In this document: positions 32,957 through 42,298 of the stretch, in pieces
Position numbering within the stretch: position 1 is the first letter of the stretch
Layout: each line of letters starts with the position of its first letter
NCBI GenBank assembly: GCA_017405965.1
Contig: JAFQZK010000032.1
Span: forward strand, 1 to 52,054
DNA length: 52,054 nucleotides
From: Muribaculaceae bacterium
GTDB lineage: Bacteria; Bacteroidota; Bacteroidia; Bacteroidales; Muribaculaceae
Reading direction: 5' to 3'
Made by a program: the position numbers and the translations under genes
The notes under the pieces: generated by a model
Seen by the model: the letters and a program-made list of their open reading frames with translations, nothing else
Told to the model about the DNA's origin: nothing
Databases searched by the model: none

Positions 32957-35900
32957 TCAGAAAGTAACATTAACGCCAAAGCTATAGGTCGTGGGCGACG
33001 GATAGCGGCCGTTGTCAAGGCCCATCACATGGTTAGATGCCGTGCTAGCACCGATTTCGGGATCGTAGCCGTCATAACCAGTAATAGTGAGCAGGTTCTG
33101 GATGTTCACCTGCAGACGCAGGGTCTCAAGACCGAGCCTGCCTACGAAGCGCTTGGGGAACGTGTAACCCAAAGTGATGTTCTTCAGACGGATGTAGCTT
33201 CCGTCCTCGATGTAACGGTCGCTGATGCGGTCGTTGTCGTTCGGGTCCATGATTGAAGCGCGAGGCAGTTTGCCTTCCTTGTCGATGCGCACGTTGGTGA
33301 TGTCATCATACCAGTTCCAAACGAGCTGGCCATCGCCACGGTCAACGCCTGCCGAGTAATCCTTATTAGGATCGATGGGAGCCAGCGTGGTGCAATCGAG
33401 CACGTCAACAAGCTGGTTGGTCCAGGTCGAGTTCATGTGCGTGAGCTTCATCTTCATGTAGTTGAACACCTTGTTGCCATAAGAGCCGTTGATGAAGATG
33501 CTCAGGTCAACGTTCTTGAAACGGAAGGTGTTGGTCCAACCGAAGGTGAACTTGGGCAGCGGCGAACCGATGTTGGTGCGGTCGTTCTCGTCGATGATAC
33601 CGTCACCGTTAATGTCCTTATACTTCACGTCGCCAACCCATACGGTGGTGTTCTTCGAGAACACGCCGTTGGAGGGATACTTCTCGGCCTTAGGCGAGGT
33701 CTGGATATCCTCGAGCGAGGTGTAAACACCGTCGGTCTTATAGCCGTAGAAGTTGAACAGGCTCTCGCCCACGTTGGTCACGCTGACCACGTCGGTCCAC
33801 TGACCGTAGCCCACGATCTGGGCATTGTCGGTACCGTCAAGAGCGATAAGTTTATTCTTGTTGAACGAAATCTGAGCCTCGGAATCCCACTCAAACGCGC
33901 CAACGATGGGGTGAGTGGTCAAGGTAATCTCGACACCAGTGTTGCGGATGTGGCCATAGTTGCCCATGGGTGCGGTCAAGGCCGAAGATGCATTACCCGA
34001 GGTACCCATGTAAGACGGCAACTGCAGGTTCATCAGCATGTCCTTCGACTCCTTGCGATACCAGTCAACAACCAAGCCGATGCGGTCATACAGGAAGCCC
34101 AGGTCGAGACCGACGTTGAACTGCTCCTGCTTCTCCCACTTCACACTCTCGTTGGGAAGGTTCTGAGGCTTGTAGCCCGTGCCCAGCGAAGACTTGATCA
34201 TGGCGATGGTGGTGCCCCAAAGGTAACCACCGATGTTGGAGTTACCGGTCTGACCCCAACCCAGACGCAGCTTACCGTTGGTGAGCCAATTCACGTTCTC
34301 CATGAACTTCTCGTTGGTAAAGCGCCACGAACCGGCGAGCGAGTGGAAACCTGCCCAACGGTTAGAGGGACCGAAGTTGGAGCTACCGTCATAGCGGTAG
34401 GTGTAGGTCGCATTGTAACGGTTATCGTAGCCGTAGGTCCAACGGGTGAAGAACGAAGCCATCGACGAGCTGCCAAAGCCGTAGTTGATTTGGGGCGAGC
34501 CCTGACCCAACTTGGGATTGTGAACCTCGTCAGAAGGCAGGTTGGTGTTGGTTATACTCGAGTAGTCATATTTCGACTCCCAGCACTCTTGACCGAGCAT
34601 GGCGGTCAGGTTGTGACGGTCGGCTATGGTCTTGGTATAGGTCAAGTAGTTCTTCAACTGCCAGAAGGTGCTTGAGTTCTTCTGAATCGAGCTACTGTTG
34701 GTGGTACGGTGCCAGGTACCCAGGTTAACGGTGGGTTCCCACTGTTCACCCTTCGACGACGAGATGTCGTAACCAAGCTCGGCGTGCCAAACGATGTCTT
34801 TCAAGAAAGTGGGGTTAACCTCAAAGAAGATGTTACCGGTCAATTTCTTACGGTTCAGCAGGATCTCGTCCAGCAATGCCAGAGCAACAGGGTTGGGGTT
34901 GGTGTAACCTTCCTGCGAGATGCTGCTGTAGCTGCCGTCAACATTATAAATAGGAATCGAGGGAATGGTGGTCAACGAGTAGTTGATGATACCCTCGTCA
35001 CTGTCGGCAAGCTTCAGGTTATCGTTGGTATTAGAGAACGTGGCGTTCAAACCTAACTTCAACCATTTGTTGAGCTGAGCGTCAAGGTTGGTACGAACCG
35101 AGAAACGGTCGAACTTAGAACCGATGATAGTACCTTCCTGGCTCATGTAAGAACCCGAAACGTAGTACTGAACCTTATCGGTACCACCCTGAGCACTGAC
35201 CTGGTGGCTATGCTGGATAGCGGTGCGGAAGACTGCATCTTGCCAGTTGGTACCCTTACCCAGTATCGAAGGATCGCTGTAGTAGGCGTTGGCCTGAGTC
35301 TCACCCTGTTGTACCAGGTTGTTGTAGAACGTACCAAACTCACGCAGGTTCATCATGTCAAGACGCTTGGTCTGGCGGTTCATGGCCACCATACCGTTGT
35401 AAGAGAACTTAGCCTCACCGGCCTTACCATGCTTGGTGGTAATCAGAACAACACCGTTAGCACCCTGCGCACCATAGATGGCGGTTGCCGAGGCGTCCTT
35501 CAAGATTTCCATCGAAACGATGTCGGCGGGATCGATGGTCGACAGCGGGGAGATGGTCGAAACCGAACCGTTACCCAGAGCGTCGCCCAGACCGAAGTCG
35601 GCACCCGACGAACCACCGCCTTGAACAATCACACCGTCGATGACGTAGAGAGGTTCAGCGTTGGCATTGATGGTTGCGGTACCACGCACGCGGATTGAAG
35701 AACTTGAACCAGGAGCACCACTGGTCTGAACAGCGGTAACACCGGCTGCACGACCTTGCAGTGATTGGTCAAGCGAGGTAATGATAGAGCCCTTCACAGC
35801 CTTTTCGCCCAGTGATACACTGGAACCGCTGATGTCGCTCTTTTTCATCGTACCGTAACCCACTACGACAACTTCGTCGAGAAGCTTATTGTCTTCCTCA

Positions 35901-36241
35901 ATGAAAATGTCGTAGTTGTTCTGCTGGCCAACCGTCACCTCCTTGGTGAGATAGCCCACATAAGTCACTACCAGTGTCTGGCCTGGGCTGACGTTGAGCG
36001 AGAACCTTCCGTCATTGTCGGTACTGGTGCCGTTGGACGTACCCTTAACGGCAACCGTGGCTCCGATAACCGGACCCATGGCATCGCTCACCACACCCGT
36101 AATCCTCTTGGTCTGCTGTGCCGACTGCTGAGGAGCGCCCGCTCCCCCGCTGCTGGCTGCAAACGCTTGCGGCGCCACGCTCAGCATTGCTAGCGAGCAA
36201 AAGGCCGCAATCATAGATTTTTTACAGTAATTGAAAATCAT
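32957..36241 (-). CDS. susC: SusC-family TonB-dependent outer-membrane transporter
   Basis: 1094 residues with a signal peptide cleaved after AFA (about residue 28). A carboxypeptidase-regulatory-like beta-sandwich (about 45-117; RITGVVSDAMGPVIGATV) precedes the TonB box DEVVVVGYGT (122-131). The plug domain (RVRGTATINANAEPLYVIDGV, MEILKDASATAIYGAQGANGVVLI) follows, and a 22-stranded barrel ends with an aromatic residue (GVNVTF). It imports oligosaccharides across the outer membrane using TonB energy and partners with the SusD encoded next. Promoter box TAACTTTG lies upstream at 36349-36356. The length is typical. Confidence 0.95.
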   Translation of the reverse strand: MIFNYCKKSMIAAFCSLAMLSVAPQAFAASSGGAGAPQQSAQQTKRITGVVSDAMGPVIGATVAVKGTSNGTSTDNDGRFSLNVSPGQTLVVTYVGYLTKEVTVGQQNNYDIFIEEDNKLLDEVVVVGYGTMKKSDISGSSVSLGEKAVKGSIITSLDQSLQGRAAGVTAVQTSGAPGSSSSIRVRGTATINANAEPLYVIDGVIVQGGGSSGADFGLGDALGNGSVSTISPLSTIDPADIVSMEILKDASATAIYGAQGANGVVLITTKHGKAGEAKFSYNGMVAMNRQTKRLDMMNLREFGTFYNNLVQQGETQANAYYSDPSILGKGTNWQDAVFRTAIQHSHQVSAQGGTDKVQYYVSGSYMSQEGTIIGSKFDRFSVRTNLDAQLNKWLKLGLNATFSNTNDNLKLADSDEGIINYSLTTIPSIPIYNVDGSYSSISQEGYTNPNPVALALLDEILLNRKKLTGNIFFEVNPTFLKDIVWHAELGYDISSSKGEQWEPTVNLGTWHRTTNSSSIQKNSSTFWQLKNYLTYTKTIADRHNLTAMLGQECWESKYDYSSITNTNLPSDEVHNPKLGQGSPQINYGFGSSSMASFFTRWTYGYDNRYNATYTYRYDGSSNFGPSNRWAGFHSLAGSWRFTNEKFMENVNWLTNGKLRLGWGQTGNSNIGGYLWGTTIAMIKSSLGTGYKPQNLPNESVKWEKQEQFNVGLDLGFLYDRIGLVVDWYRKESKDMLMNLQLPSYMGTSGNASSALTAPMGNYGHIRNTGVEITLTTHPIVGAFEWDSEAQISFNKNKLIALDGTDNAQIVGYGQWTDVVSVTNVGESLFNFYGYKTDGVYTSLEDIQTSPKAEKYPSNGVFSKNTTVWVGDVKYKDINGDGIIDENDRTNIGSPLPKFTFGWTNTFRFKNVDLSIFINGSYGNKVFNYMKMKLTHMNSTWTNQLVDVLDCTTLAPIDPNKDYSAGVDRGDGQLVWNWYDDITNVRIDKEGKLPRASIMDPNDNDRISDRYIEDGSYIRLKNITLGYTFPKRFVGRLGLETLRLQVNIQNLLTITGYDGYDPEIGASTASNHVMGLDNGRYPSPTTYSFGVNVTF

Positions 36242-36348
36242 AGGTTTTGGTTTGAAAATAAATTAAATTGTATATGGATTTGAGTTATAATTCATGCAAT
36301 TTCATGACTATATTCTTTCTAACACAATTTTAAATAATAAAATCGTTG

Positions 36349-36356
36349 CAAAGTTA
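36349..36356 (-). promoter_or_regulatory. -7 box TAACTTTG for the SusC operon
   Basis: Exact TAnnTTTG match on the minus strand, 108 bp before ATG 36241, leaving a long AT-rich leader. Confidence 0.5.
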
Positions 36357-36836
36357 ATGTTAATTATCCAACATAATAAACTATTTTTTGCTCTATATTG
36401 ACACTTTTTTAACATGATGACTGAAAACCGTTGCTAAATAAGGGTCTGGTCACTAAAACCAATAAACAGAATCCATATCCGTTATCGCTTCGTCAGAATT
36501 CCGCAACTATTCTTCGAAATGCCTTTTGGAATGCCTCACGCAAAGGCGCAAAGGCGCTAAGATATCACATTCAATATAAATGGTTTCTTTGCATATGAGA
36601 TAAGTCATTTTTCTATTATAAACCAATGTCGAGACAATGCACAATTTGCATTACCACAAACAATTATAGAATAAAAGCTTAGCGTCTTTGCGCCTTAGCG
36701 AGAGGGGGAGCAAATGGCTGAATGGTCACCAGAATTCCGTAAAAAATTATTCAACCAAAGTGTCATGAGAGTTTGAGAATGATCCAAGTGCCAAAACACT
36801 GATGAAGCAGTATGATTCTTAAAACAAACAGAAGGT

Positions 36837-36858
36837 GTGACATGGCGCGAGATGTCAC
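36837..36858. promoter_or_regulatory. Inverted repeat GTGACAT-8-ATGTCAC, candidate operator
   Basis: Perfect 7-bp arms with an 8-base GC-rich spacer, about 170 bp upstream of the CE7 -7 box in the divergent control region. It would suit a dimeric regulator, for example an AraC-type or response-regulator protein; no binding protein is assigned. Confidence 0.3.
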
Positions 36859-37025
36859 GCCAGCACATATCGACAAGTCACACATTAAAATTTTCAATCA
36901 AAATCATAACAAAATCATGTTTTTCATGATGATTTACCCTTTTTTGATTAATTAAATGGCCCCAAAATATCAAAAAAGTATAAGAGTTAGAGAAAATAAT
37001 ACCACTCCAATTAGGGAAATATACT

Positions 37026-37033
37026 TAATTTTG
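37026..37033 (+). promoter_or_regulatory. -7 box TAATTTTG for the CE7-GH26 operon
   Basis: TAATTTTG lies 31 bp before ATG 37065 and fits the TAnnTTTG pattern. Confidence 0.5.
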
Positions 37034-37064
37034 CCACATTAAATAATCCAATAACATTATCTAA

Positions 37065-38354
37065 ATGAAACGTCAATTATTGTGCTTATTGCTGCTCATA
37101 GTGGTGCTGCCGCTTGAAGCGCAAATCAGAGGTAACAACATCGTGGTCACCGTGGAACCAGACCATCAGGACTGGAACTATAAAGTGGGTGAAAAATGCA
37201 AGTTCAATGTCGAGGTGCGCCGCTCGGGCACATTGCTCGACAACGTGGACATCGACTATGAAGCCGGTCCCGAGATGTATCCTGACGTGAAGAAATCAAC
37301 CACATTGAAAAATGGGACTATGGCCTATACGGGCCAGATGAAGACTCCGGGCTTTTATCGCCTGAAAGTCACCGCCCACGTGGATGGCAAGAACTACTCG
37401 TCATGGTGCACCGCAGCCTACTCGCCCGAGAAACTGAAGCCCACGACAGTTGACCCGAAAGATTTTGACCAGTTCTGGGAAAAAGCCATTGAGGAGGCCC
37501 GCTGGACCAAACTAGAGCCCACCAAGACGTTGCTGCCCGAGCGCTGCACACAAGACGTGAACGTCTATCAAGTCTCGTTCCACAACGTGCGTTGGGGAAG
37601 CCGCACCTATGGCATCCTGTGCGAGCCTGTCAAGCCCGGCAAATACCCTGCCCTGCTGCGTGTGCCCGGTGCCGGTGTGCGTCCCTATCAAGGCGACGTC
37701 TATACAGCTTCACAAGGTTTCATCACACTCGAAATCGGCATCCACGGCATCGATGTGACCCTGCCGCAGAGCGTCTATGACAACCTGGCTAATGGCGCTC
37801 TCAACTGCTATTGGGAATTTGGCATGGACGACCGCGACAAGAGTTATTACAAGCGCGTCATCGTGGGTTGCGTGCGTGCCATCGACTACATCGAGCAATA
37901 CACCGACTGGGACGGCAAGAACCTGGGCGTGACGGGCAGCAGCCAGGGCGGTTTCCTGTCGCTGGCAACGGCCGGACTCGACAAGCGCGTGAGCTGCTAC
38001 GGTGCAGTGCACTCGGCCCTGTGCGACCACACGGCATCGCTCCAAGGCGTGGCTTGCGGTTGGCCCCATTATTTTTACTGGATGTCGCCCGAGCAGTGCA
38101 AAGCCAGTCAGGACAAGATCGAGACCTCGCGTTACTATGATGGCGTGAACTTCGCCCGCCGCATCACCTGCCCGGGTTGGTTCTCGTTTGGCTACAACGA
38201 CGACGTGGTGCCTCCAACGACCGCCTATGCGACCTATAATGTGGTAACTGCCCCCAAGAAGTTGAGTGTCTATCAGCAGACGGCTCACTTCTGGTATCAG
38301 GAACAATGGGACGAATGGCTCGAGTGGCTCATGAATCAATTGAGGAGCAAGTAA
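37065..38354 (+). CDS. CE7-family acetyl esterase, secreted
   Basis: 429 residues, signal MKRQLLCLLLLIVVLPLEAQ. An N-terminal beta-sandwich (about 22-125) is followed by the alpha/beta-hydrolase domain. The nucleophile is Ser293 in GVTGSSQGGF, the acid Asp lies in GYNDDVVPPTT, and the His in TAHFWYQEQ. The family (PF05448-like) removes acetyl groups from xylan and other acetylated oligosaccharides; in this operon acetylated mannan is the likely target. It is the first gene after the divergent control region and is followed by array H3 (38361-38450) before GH130. It probably acts in the periplasm. Confidence 0.88.
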   Translation: MKRQLLCLLLLIVVLPLEAQIRGNNIVVTVEPDHQDWNYKVGEKCKFNVEVRRSGTLLDNVDIDYEAGPEMYPDVKKSTTLKNGTMAYTGQMKTPGFYRLKVTAHVDGKNYSSWCTAAYSPEKLKPTTVDPKDFDQFWEKAIEEARWTKLEPTKTLLPERCTQDVNVYQVSFHNVRWGSRTYGILCEPVKPGKYPALLRVPGAGVRPYQGDVYTASQGFITLEIGIHGIDVTLPQSVYDNLANGALNCYWEFGMDDRDKSYYKRVIVGCVRAIDYIEQYTDWDGKNLGVTGSSQGGFLSLATAGLDKRVSCYGAVHSALCDHTASLQGVACGWPHYFYWMSPEQCKASQDKIETSRYYDGVNFARRITCPGWFSFGYNDDVVPPTTAYATYNVVTAPKKLSVYQQTAHFWYQEQWDEWLEWLMNQLRSK

Positions 38355-38360
38355 AAGCTA

Positions 38361-38450
38361 GCAGTGAACAGTTAACAGTGAACAGTGAACAGTTAACAGT
38401 TGGCGGATGCCAACTAGGGACTAGGGACCAGGGACTAGAAACTAAAAAAC
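38361..38450. repeat. Period-7 intergenic array H3
   Basis: Units GTGAACA and GTTAACA alternate, then a palindrome GTTGGCGGATGCCAAC (38399-38414), then TAGGGAC, TAGGGAC, CAGGGAC, TAGAAAC. Same plan as H2. Confidence 0.7.
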
Positions 38451-38459
38451 TACAAAATA

Positions 38460-39635
38460 ATGAGTGAATTCCAGAATCGAATTAACGCTTTGCGCAAGCA
38501 TCACGAGGAGTTACTGAACCGCAAGAATGAACCCCTCGCTTGGGGCAACGGCATCTACGAGAAATACAAGAATCCCATCATCACCGCCGAGCATACTCCC
38601 CTGGAGTGGCGCTATGACTTCAACGAGCAGGACAACCCCTACTTGATGCAGCGCATCATGATGAACGCAACGCTCAATGCAGGCGCCATCAAATGGCAGG
38701 GCAAATATGTAGTTGTTGTGAGGGTTGAAGGCGCCGACCGCAAGTCGTTCTTCGCTGTGGCCGAGAGTCCAAATGGCGTGGACAACTTCAGATTCTGGCC
38801 CGAGCCCATCACGATGCCCGATGATGTGGTTCCCGCCACCAACATCTATGACATGCGCCTCACGGCTCATGAAGACGGCTGGATCTACGGCGTCTTTTGC
38901 GCAGAACGTCACGATGACACTCGCCCGGGCGACCTGAGCGCCGCCACGGCTACTGCCGCCATTGCCCGCACCCGTGACCTCAAGACCTGGGAACGCCTGC
39001 CCGACCTCAAGAGCAGGAGCCAGCAGCGCAACGTGGTGCTTCACCCCGAGTTTGTAAACGGCAAGTATGCCTTCTATACCCGTCCTCAAGACGGCTTCAT
39101 CGACACGGGCAGCGGTGGTGGTATCGGCTGGGCACTGGTGGATGATATCACCCATGCCGAAATCGTTGATGAGAAAATCATCAACGCGCGCCACTATCAC
39201 ACCATCATGGAAGTGAAAAACGGTGAGGGTCCCCACCCCATCAAGACTCCACAAGGCTGGCTGCATCTTGCCCACGGCGTGCGCGGCTGCGCTTCGGGAC
39301 TACGCTATGTATTATATATGTACATGACAGCACTCGACGACCCCACACGCGTTATCGCCCAACCAGGCGGTTATTTCCTCGTTCCCGAGGGTGGCGAGTA
39401 TATCGGTGACGTGATGAATGTGGCCTTCTCTAACGGCTGGATTGCCGACGAGGACGGACGCGTCTTCATCTACTATGCCTCGAGCGACACCCGCCTGCAT
39501 GTAGCCACCTCGACCATCGACCGCCTGGTGGACTACTGCATGCACACGCCGCAGGACGGCCTGACCACCACGGCCAGTGTGGAGACCATCAAGCGACTCA
39601 TCGAGAAGAACCGATTAACCAATAAGAATAAATAA
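38460..39635 (+). CDS. GH130 4-O-beta-mannosyl-glucose phosphorylase
   Basis: 391 residues without a signal peptide, so cytoplasmic. The five-bladed propeller has the GH130 acid Asp131 in NIYDMRLT, the same position as in the Bacteroides fragilis mannosylglucose phosphorylase. Other conserved words are RVEGADRKSFFAVAES and HYHTIMEVKNGEGPHP. The enzyme converts mannosyl-1,4-glucose and phosphate into mannose-1-phosphate and glucose. Its neighbours, a transporter, a cellobiose 2-epimerase and a GH26, are exactly the genes of the known B. fragilis mannan operon, which fixes the role in mannobiose catabolism. Subfamily 1 is inferred from length and motif. Confidence 0.93.
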   Translation: MSEFQNRINALRKHHEELLNRKNEPLAWGNGIYEKYKNPIITAEHTPLEWRYDFNEQDNPYLMQRIMMNATLNAGAIKWQGKYVVVVRVEGADRKSFFAVAESPNGVDNFRFWPEPITMPDDVVPATNIYDMRLTAHEDGWIYGVFCAERHDDTRPGDLSAATATAAIARTRDLKTWERLPDLKSRSQQRNVVLHPEFVNGKYAFYTRPQDGFIDTGSGGGIGWALVDDITHAEIVDEKIINARHYHTIMEVKNGEGPHPIKTPQGWLHLAHGVRGCASGLRYVLYMYMTALDDPTRVIAQPGGYFLVPEGGEYIGDVMNVAFSNGWIADEDGRVFIYYASSDTRLHVATSTIDRLVDYCMHTPQDGLTTTASVETIKRLIEKNRLTNKNK

Positions 39636-39670
39636 TAACAAATCATAGACGAGGCAACGGACTTAAAACA

Positions 39671-39702
39671 ATTCCCGATTCCTCACTCCTAATTCCTGAC
39701 TA
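39671..39702. repeat. Period-7 intergenic array H4 (short)
   Basis: Units ATTCCCG, ATTCCTC, ACTCCTA, ATTCCTG and ACTAATA lie in the 73-bp spacer between GH130 and the transporter. No hairpin core is present. Confidence 0.55.
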
Positions 39703-39708
39703 ATAGAA

Positions 39709-41052
39709 ATGGCAAGTTTAAAAGAAAAAATCGGCTACGCCCTTGGTGATGCGGCTGCCGGTGGCATTACCTGGAAAGTCATGTCAATCGCTTTCCCGTT
39801 GTTTTTCACCAACGTCTTTGGCCTCACGGTTGCCGACACGGCAACGCTGATGCTCATCGCCCGCATGTTTGACGTCATCACCGACCCCTTGATGGGCAGT
39901 CTGGCCGACCGCACACAGTCGCGCTGGGGCACCTATCGTCCCTGGCTCATCTTCGGTGCCATCCCCTTGGGCCTGATATTCGCATTGTTGCTTTACACGC
40001 CCGACTTCGGTCCCATGGGCAAGCGTATCTATGCCTACACGCTCTATCTGCTCATGATGGCCGTTTACACTGCCGTCAACGTGCCTTACGGCTCGCTGCT
40101 GGGCGTGATGACCGACGATGACAACGAGAAGAACCAGTTCTCGTCGTTCCGCATGGTAGGCGCCTATGCCATGGGCTTTATCACCCTGCTCTCGTTCCCC
40201 TATCTGCAGAAGATGGTAGGCGGCACCGAGGCACATCAATATGCCGTGCTGGGCGCTGGCCTTGGCTTCGTGGCCACAATCATGACGCTGGCCTGCGGTC
40301 TGCTGACCAAAGAGCGTCTGAAACCCGTTCGTGCCGAGAAATTCTCCTTCAAACCTTTTGCCGACCTGTTCAAGAACAAGCCCTGGATTTACCTGACGCT
40401 CATCGGTATCTGCACCAACTTCTTCAACGGCTTCCGCTATGCCGTAGCCGGTTACCTGATGGAATACTGTCTGCACGGTGACGTGACCGTGAGCGGCCTG
40501 ATCATCAACTACACGGTATTCATGACCTTTGGCGAGGTGACCTGCATGATCTTTGGCGGTCTGTCACCCAAGTTCACCCAGTGGATGGGCTCAAAGCGCA
40601 AGGCCTTTACCGTTGCAGCCATCATCTGTATGGTGACCTCCATCGCCTTCTTCTTTGTGCCGATGGATCCCAAGTACATTTGGGTACTGGTGGGCATCGT
40701 TATCCTCACTTCGGTTGGCGTGGGTCTCTATTCCCCGCTGCTGTGGTCGATGTATGCCGACGTGGCCGACTATGCCACCGAGAAGAACGGCACTTCGTCG
40801 ACGGGCCTCATCTTCTCGTCGGGTACGATGGCACAGAAGTTTGGCACGGCCATCTCGGGTTCGCTGGTTGCCCTGTTACTAGGCTTCGCCGGCTTCATCT
40901 CGGGTACTGACCCAGCCACGGGCCAGACGGTGGTAACCATCGCCGACGAAGAATCAGTTCGCAACATGGTTTGGGCTCTGTTCTCGCTCTTCCCTGCTGC
41001 CATTATTATCATCATGCTTTACTTGCTCCATCTGTATCCCATCAAGAAGTAA
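39709..41052 (+). CDS. GPH-family sugar:cation symporter (MFS)
   Basis: 447 residues with about 12 transmembrane helices and no signal peptide. The N-terminus (KEKIGYALGDAAAGGITWKV) and the loop DVITDPLMGSLADRTQSRWGTYRPWLIFGAIPL, with the family's RWGxxRPW motif, mark the glycoside-pentoside-hexuronide transporters. It would carry mannobiose or related disaccharides across the inner membrane. It lies between GH130 and the epimerase, and a single G separates its TAA from the next ATG, so translation is probably coupled. The homologous transporter sits in the same order in the B. fragilis mannan operon. Confidence 0.93.
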   Translation: MASLKEKIGYALGDAAAGGITWKVMSIAFPLFFTNVFGLTVADTATLMLIARMFDVITDPLMGSLADRTQSRWGTYRPWLIFGAIPLGLIFALLLYTPDFGPMGKRIYAYTLYLLMMAVYTAVNVPYGSLLGVMTDDDNEKNQFSSFRMVGAYAMGFITLLSFPYLQKMVGGTEAHQYAVLGAGLGFVATIMTLACGLLTKERLKPVRAEKFSFKPFADLFKNKPWIYLTLIGICTNFFNGFRYAVAGYLMEYCLHGDVTVSGLIINYTVFMTFGEVTCMIFGGLSPKFTQWMGSKRKAFTVAAIICMVTSIAFFFVPMDPKYIWVLVGIVILTSVGVGLYSPLLWSMYADVADYATEKNGTSSTGLIFSSGTMAQKFGTAISGSLVALLLGFAGFISGTDPATGQTVVTIADEESVRNMVWALFSLFPAAIIIIMLYLLHLYPIKK

Positions 41053-41053
41053 G

Positions 41054-42289
41054 ATGAAAGAAGATATCAAGAAGCTGAAAGCCGAAGTTCAGGATGTGTT
41101 GGAAAACAACATCCTGGACTTTTGGCTATCCAATATGATCGACGACGAGCACGGCGGTTTCTACGGCCAGATGACCGGTGAGGGCCGGCTCGTCAAAGAT
41201 GCAGACAAAGGCGGCATCCTGTCAGCCCGCATCCTGTGGGCCTTCTCGGCTGCCTACCGCGTGCTGGGTGATCCTGAGTACCTGATGGCGGCAACTCTCA
41301 TCAAGGACTACATTATTGAGTATTTCTACGACAACGAGTTCGGCGGCACCTACTGGTCGGTGGACTATCTGGGCAATCCCAAAGATACCAAGAAGCAGTT
41401 CTACGCCATCGGGTTCATGATCTACGGCCTGAGCGAATATTTCCGCGCTACCGGCGACCAGCAGGCGCTGGATTATGCCATCAAGTTGTTTGACTGCATC
41501 GAGCAACATTCGCTGGACAAGGTGAACAACGGCTATATCGAGGCTCAGACGCGTGAATGGAACGAGATTGCCGACATGCGCCTGTCGGAACTCGACGCCA
41601 ACTTCCCCAAGTCGCAGAACACCCATCTGCACATCATCGAGCCTTACACCAACCTGTACCGCTGCCTCATGGAATGTGAAGCCTGCCCAGTGTCTAGCGA
41701 CGTTGTGGAGCGTGTGGAGAAAGCCCTGCGCAATCTCATCGATATTTTCACCGACAAGATTCTGAATCCCGAGACGCATCATCTGGACCTGTTCTTTGCC
41801 ATGGACTGGACCCGCGAGGCAGGTGCCCTCGAGAGTTACGGACACGACATCGAGTGCTCATGGCTCATGCACGAGGCGGCACTGGTGCTGGGTGACCAGG
41901 CCGTGCTTGACAAAGTGGAACCCATCGTGAAACTCGTGGCAAAAGCCAGCGAAAAAGGCTTGAATGCCGACGGGTCGATGGTACACGAGGCCAACCTTGA
42001 CACCGGCTATGTCGATGACGACCGCCACTGGTGGGTACAGGCCGAGACTGTGGTAGGATTCATTAACCTGTATCAGCACTTCGGCGACAAGAGCGCGCTG
42101 CAAAAGGCGCTGCACTGCTGGCAATACATCAAGGACAACCTCATCGACCGCGAGGGCGGCGAGTGGTTCTGGAGTCGCGACGCCCAGGGCAACATCAACC
42201 GCAGGGACGACAAGGCGGGCTTCTGGAAATGCCCTTATCACAACTCGCGCATGTGTCTTGAAATCATGGAACGCAATTTCGAACAATAA
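41054..42289 (+). CDS. Cellobiose 2-epimerase (AGE superfamily)
   Basis: 411 residues, cytoplasmic, an (alpha/alpha)6 barrel of the N-acylglucosamine 2-epimerase superfamily. The catalytic His residues lie in NTHLHIIEP, in ECSWLMHEA and in KCPYHNSRM (His396). Trp/Tyr-rich loops such as GGTYWSVDYLGNP and DDDRHWWVQAETV match cellobiose 2-epimerases. It inverts C2 of the reducing sugar and so converts mannobiose to mannosylglucose, the substrate of the neighbouring GH130; it may also act on cellobiose and glucosylmannose. Its start follows the transporter stop by one base. Confidence 0.92.
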   Translation: MKEDIKKLKAEVQDVLENNILDFWLSNMIDDEHGGFYGQMTGEGRLVKDADKGGILSARILWAFSAAYRVLGDPEYLMAATLIKDYIIEYFYDNEFGGTYWSVDYLGNPKDTKKQFYAIGFMIYGLSEYFRATGDQQALDYAIKLFDCIEQHSLDKVNNGYIEAQTREWNEIADMRLSELDANFPKSQNTHLHIIEPYTNLYRCLMECEACPVSSDVVERVEKALRNLIDIFTDKILNPETHHLDLFFAMDWTREAGALESYGHDIECSWLMHEAALVLGDQAVLDKVEPIVKLVAKASEKGLNADGSMVHEANLDTGYVDDDRHWWVQAETVVGFINLYQHFGDKSALQKALHCWQYIKDNLIDREGGEWFWSRDAQGNINRRDDKAGFWKCPYHNSRMCLEIMERNFEQ

Positions 42290-42298
42290 TTATAAGAT

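Larger units (their letters stand above)
36242..37064. other. Divergent control region between SusC and CE7 operons
   Basis: 823 bp without a gene. It holds a -7 box for each operon (36349-36356 minus, 37026-37033 plus), an inverted pair CGCAAAGGCGCAAAGG (from 36539) and CTTTGCGCCTTAGCG (to 36700) enclosing about 115 bp, and a 7-bp inverted repeat GTGACAT / ATGTCAC at 36837-36858. It also holds a small palindrome ATCATG-TTTTT-CATGAT at 36914-36930 and the repeated word CAGAATTCCG (36494, 36730). No plausible open frame is present. Confidence 0.6.

Noticed and set aside
31157-34675. Long plus-strand frames opposite SusD and SusC
   Set aside because: Antisense shadows of two unmistakable minus-strand genes.
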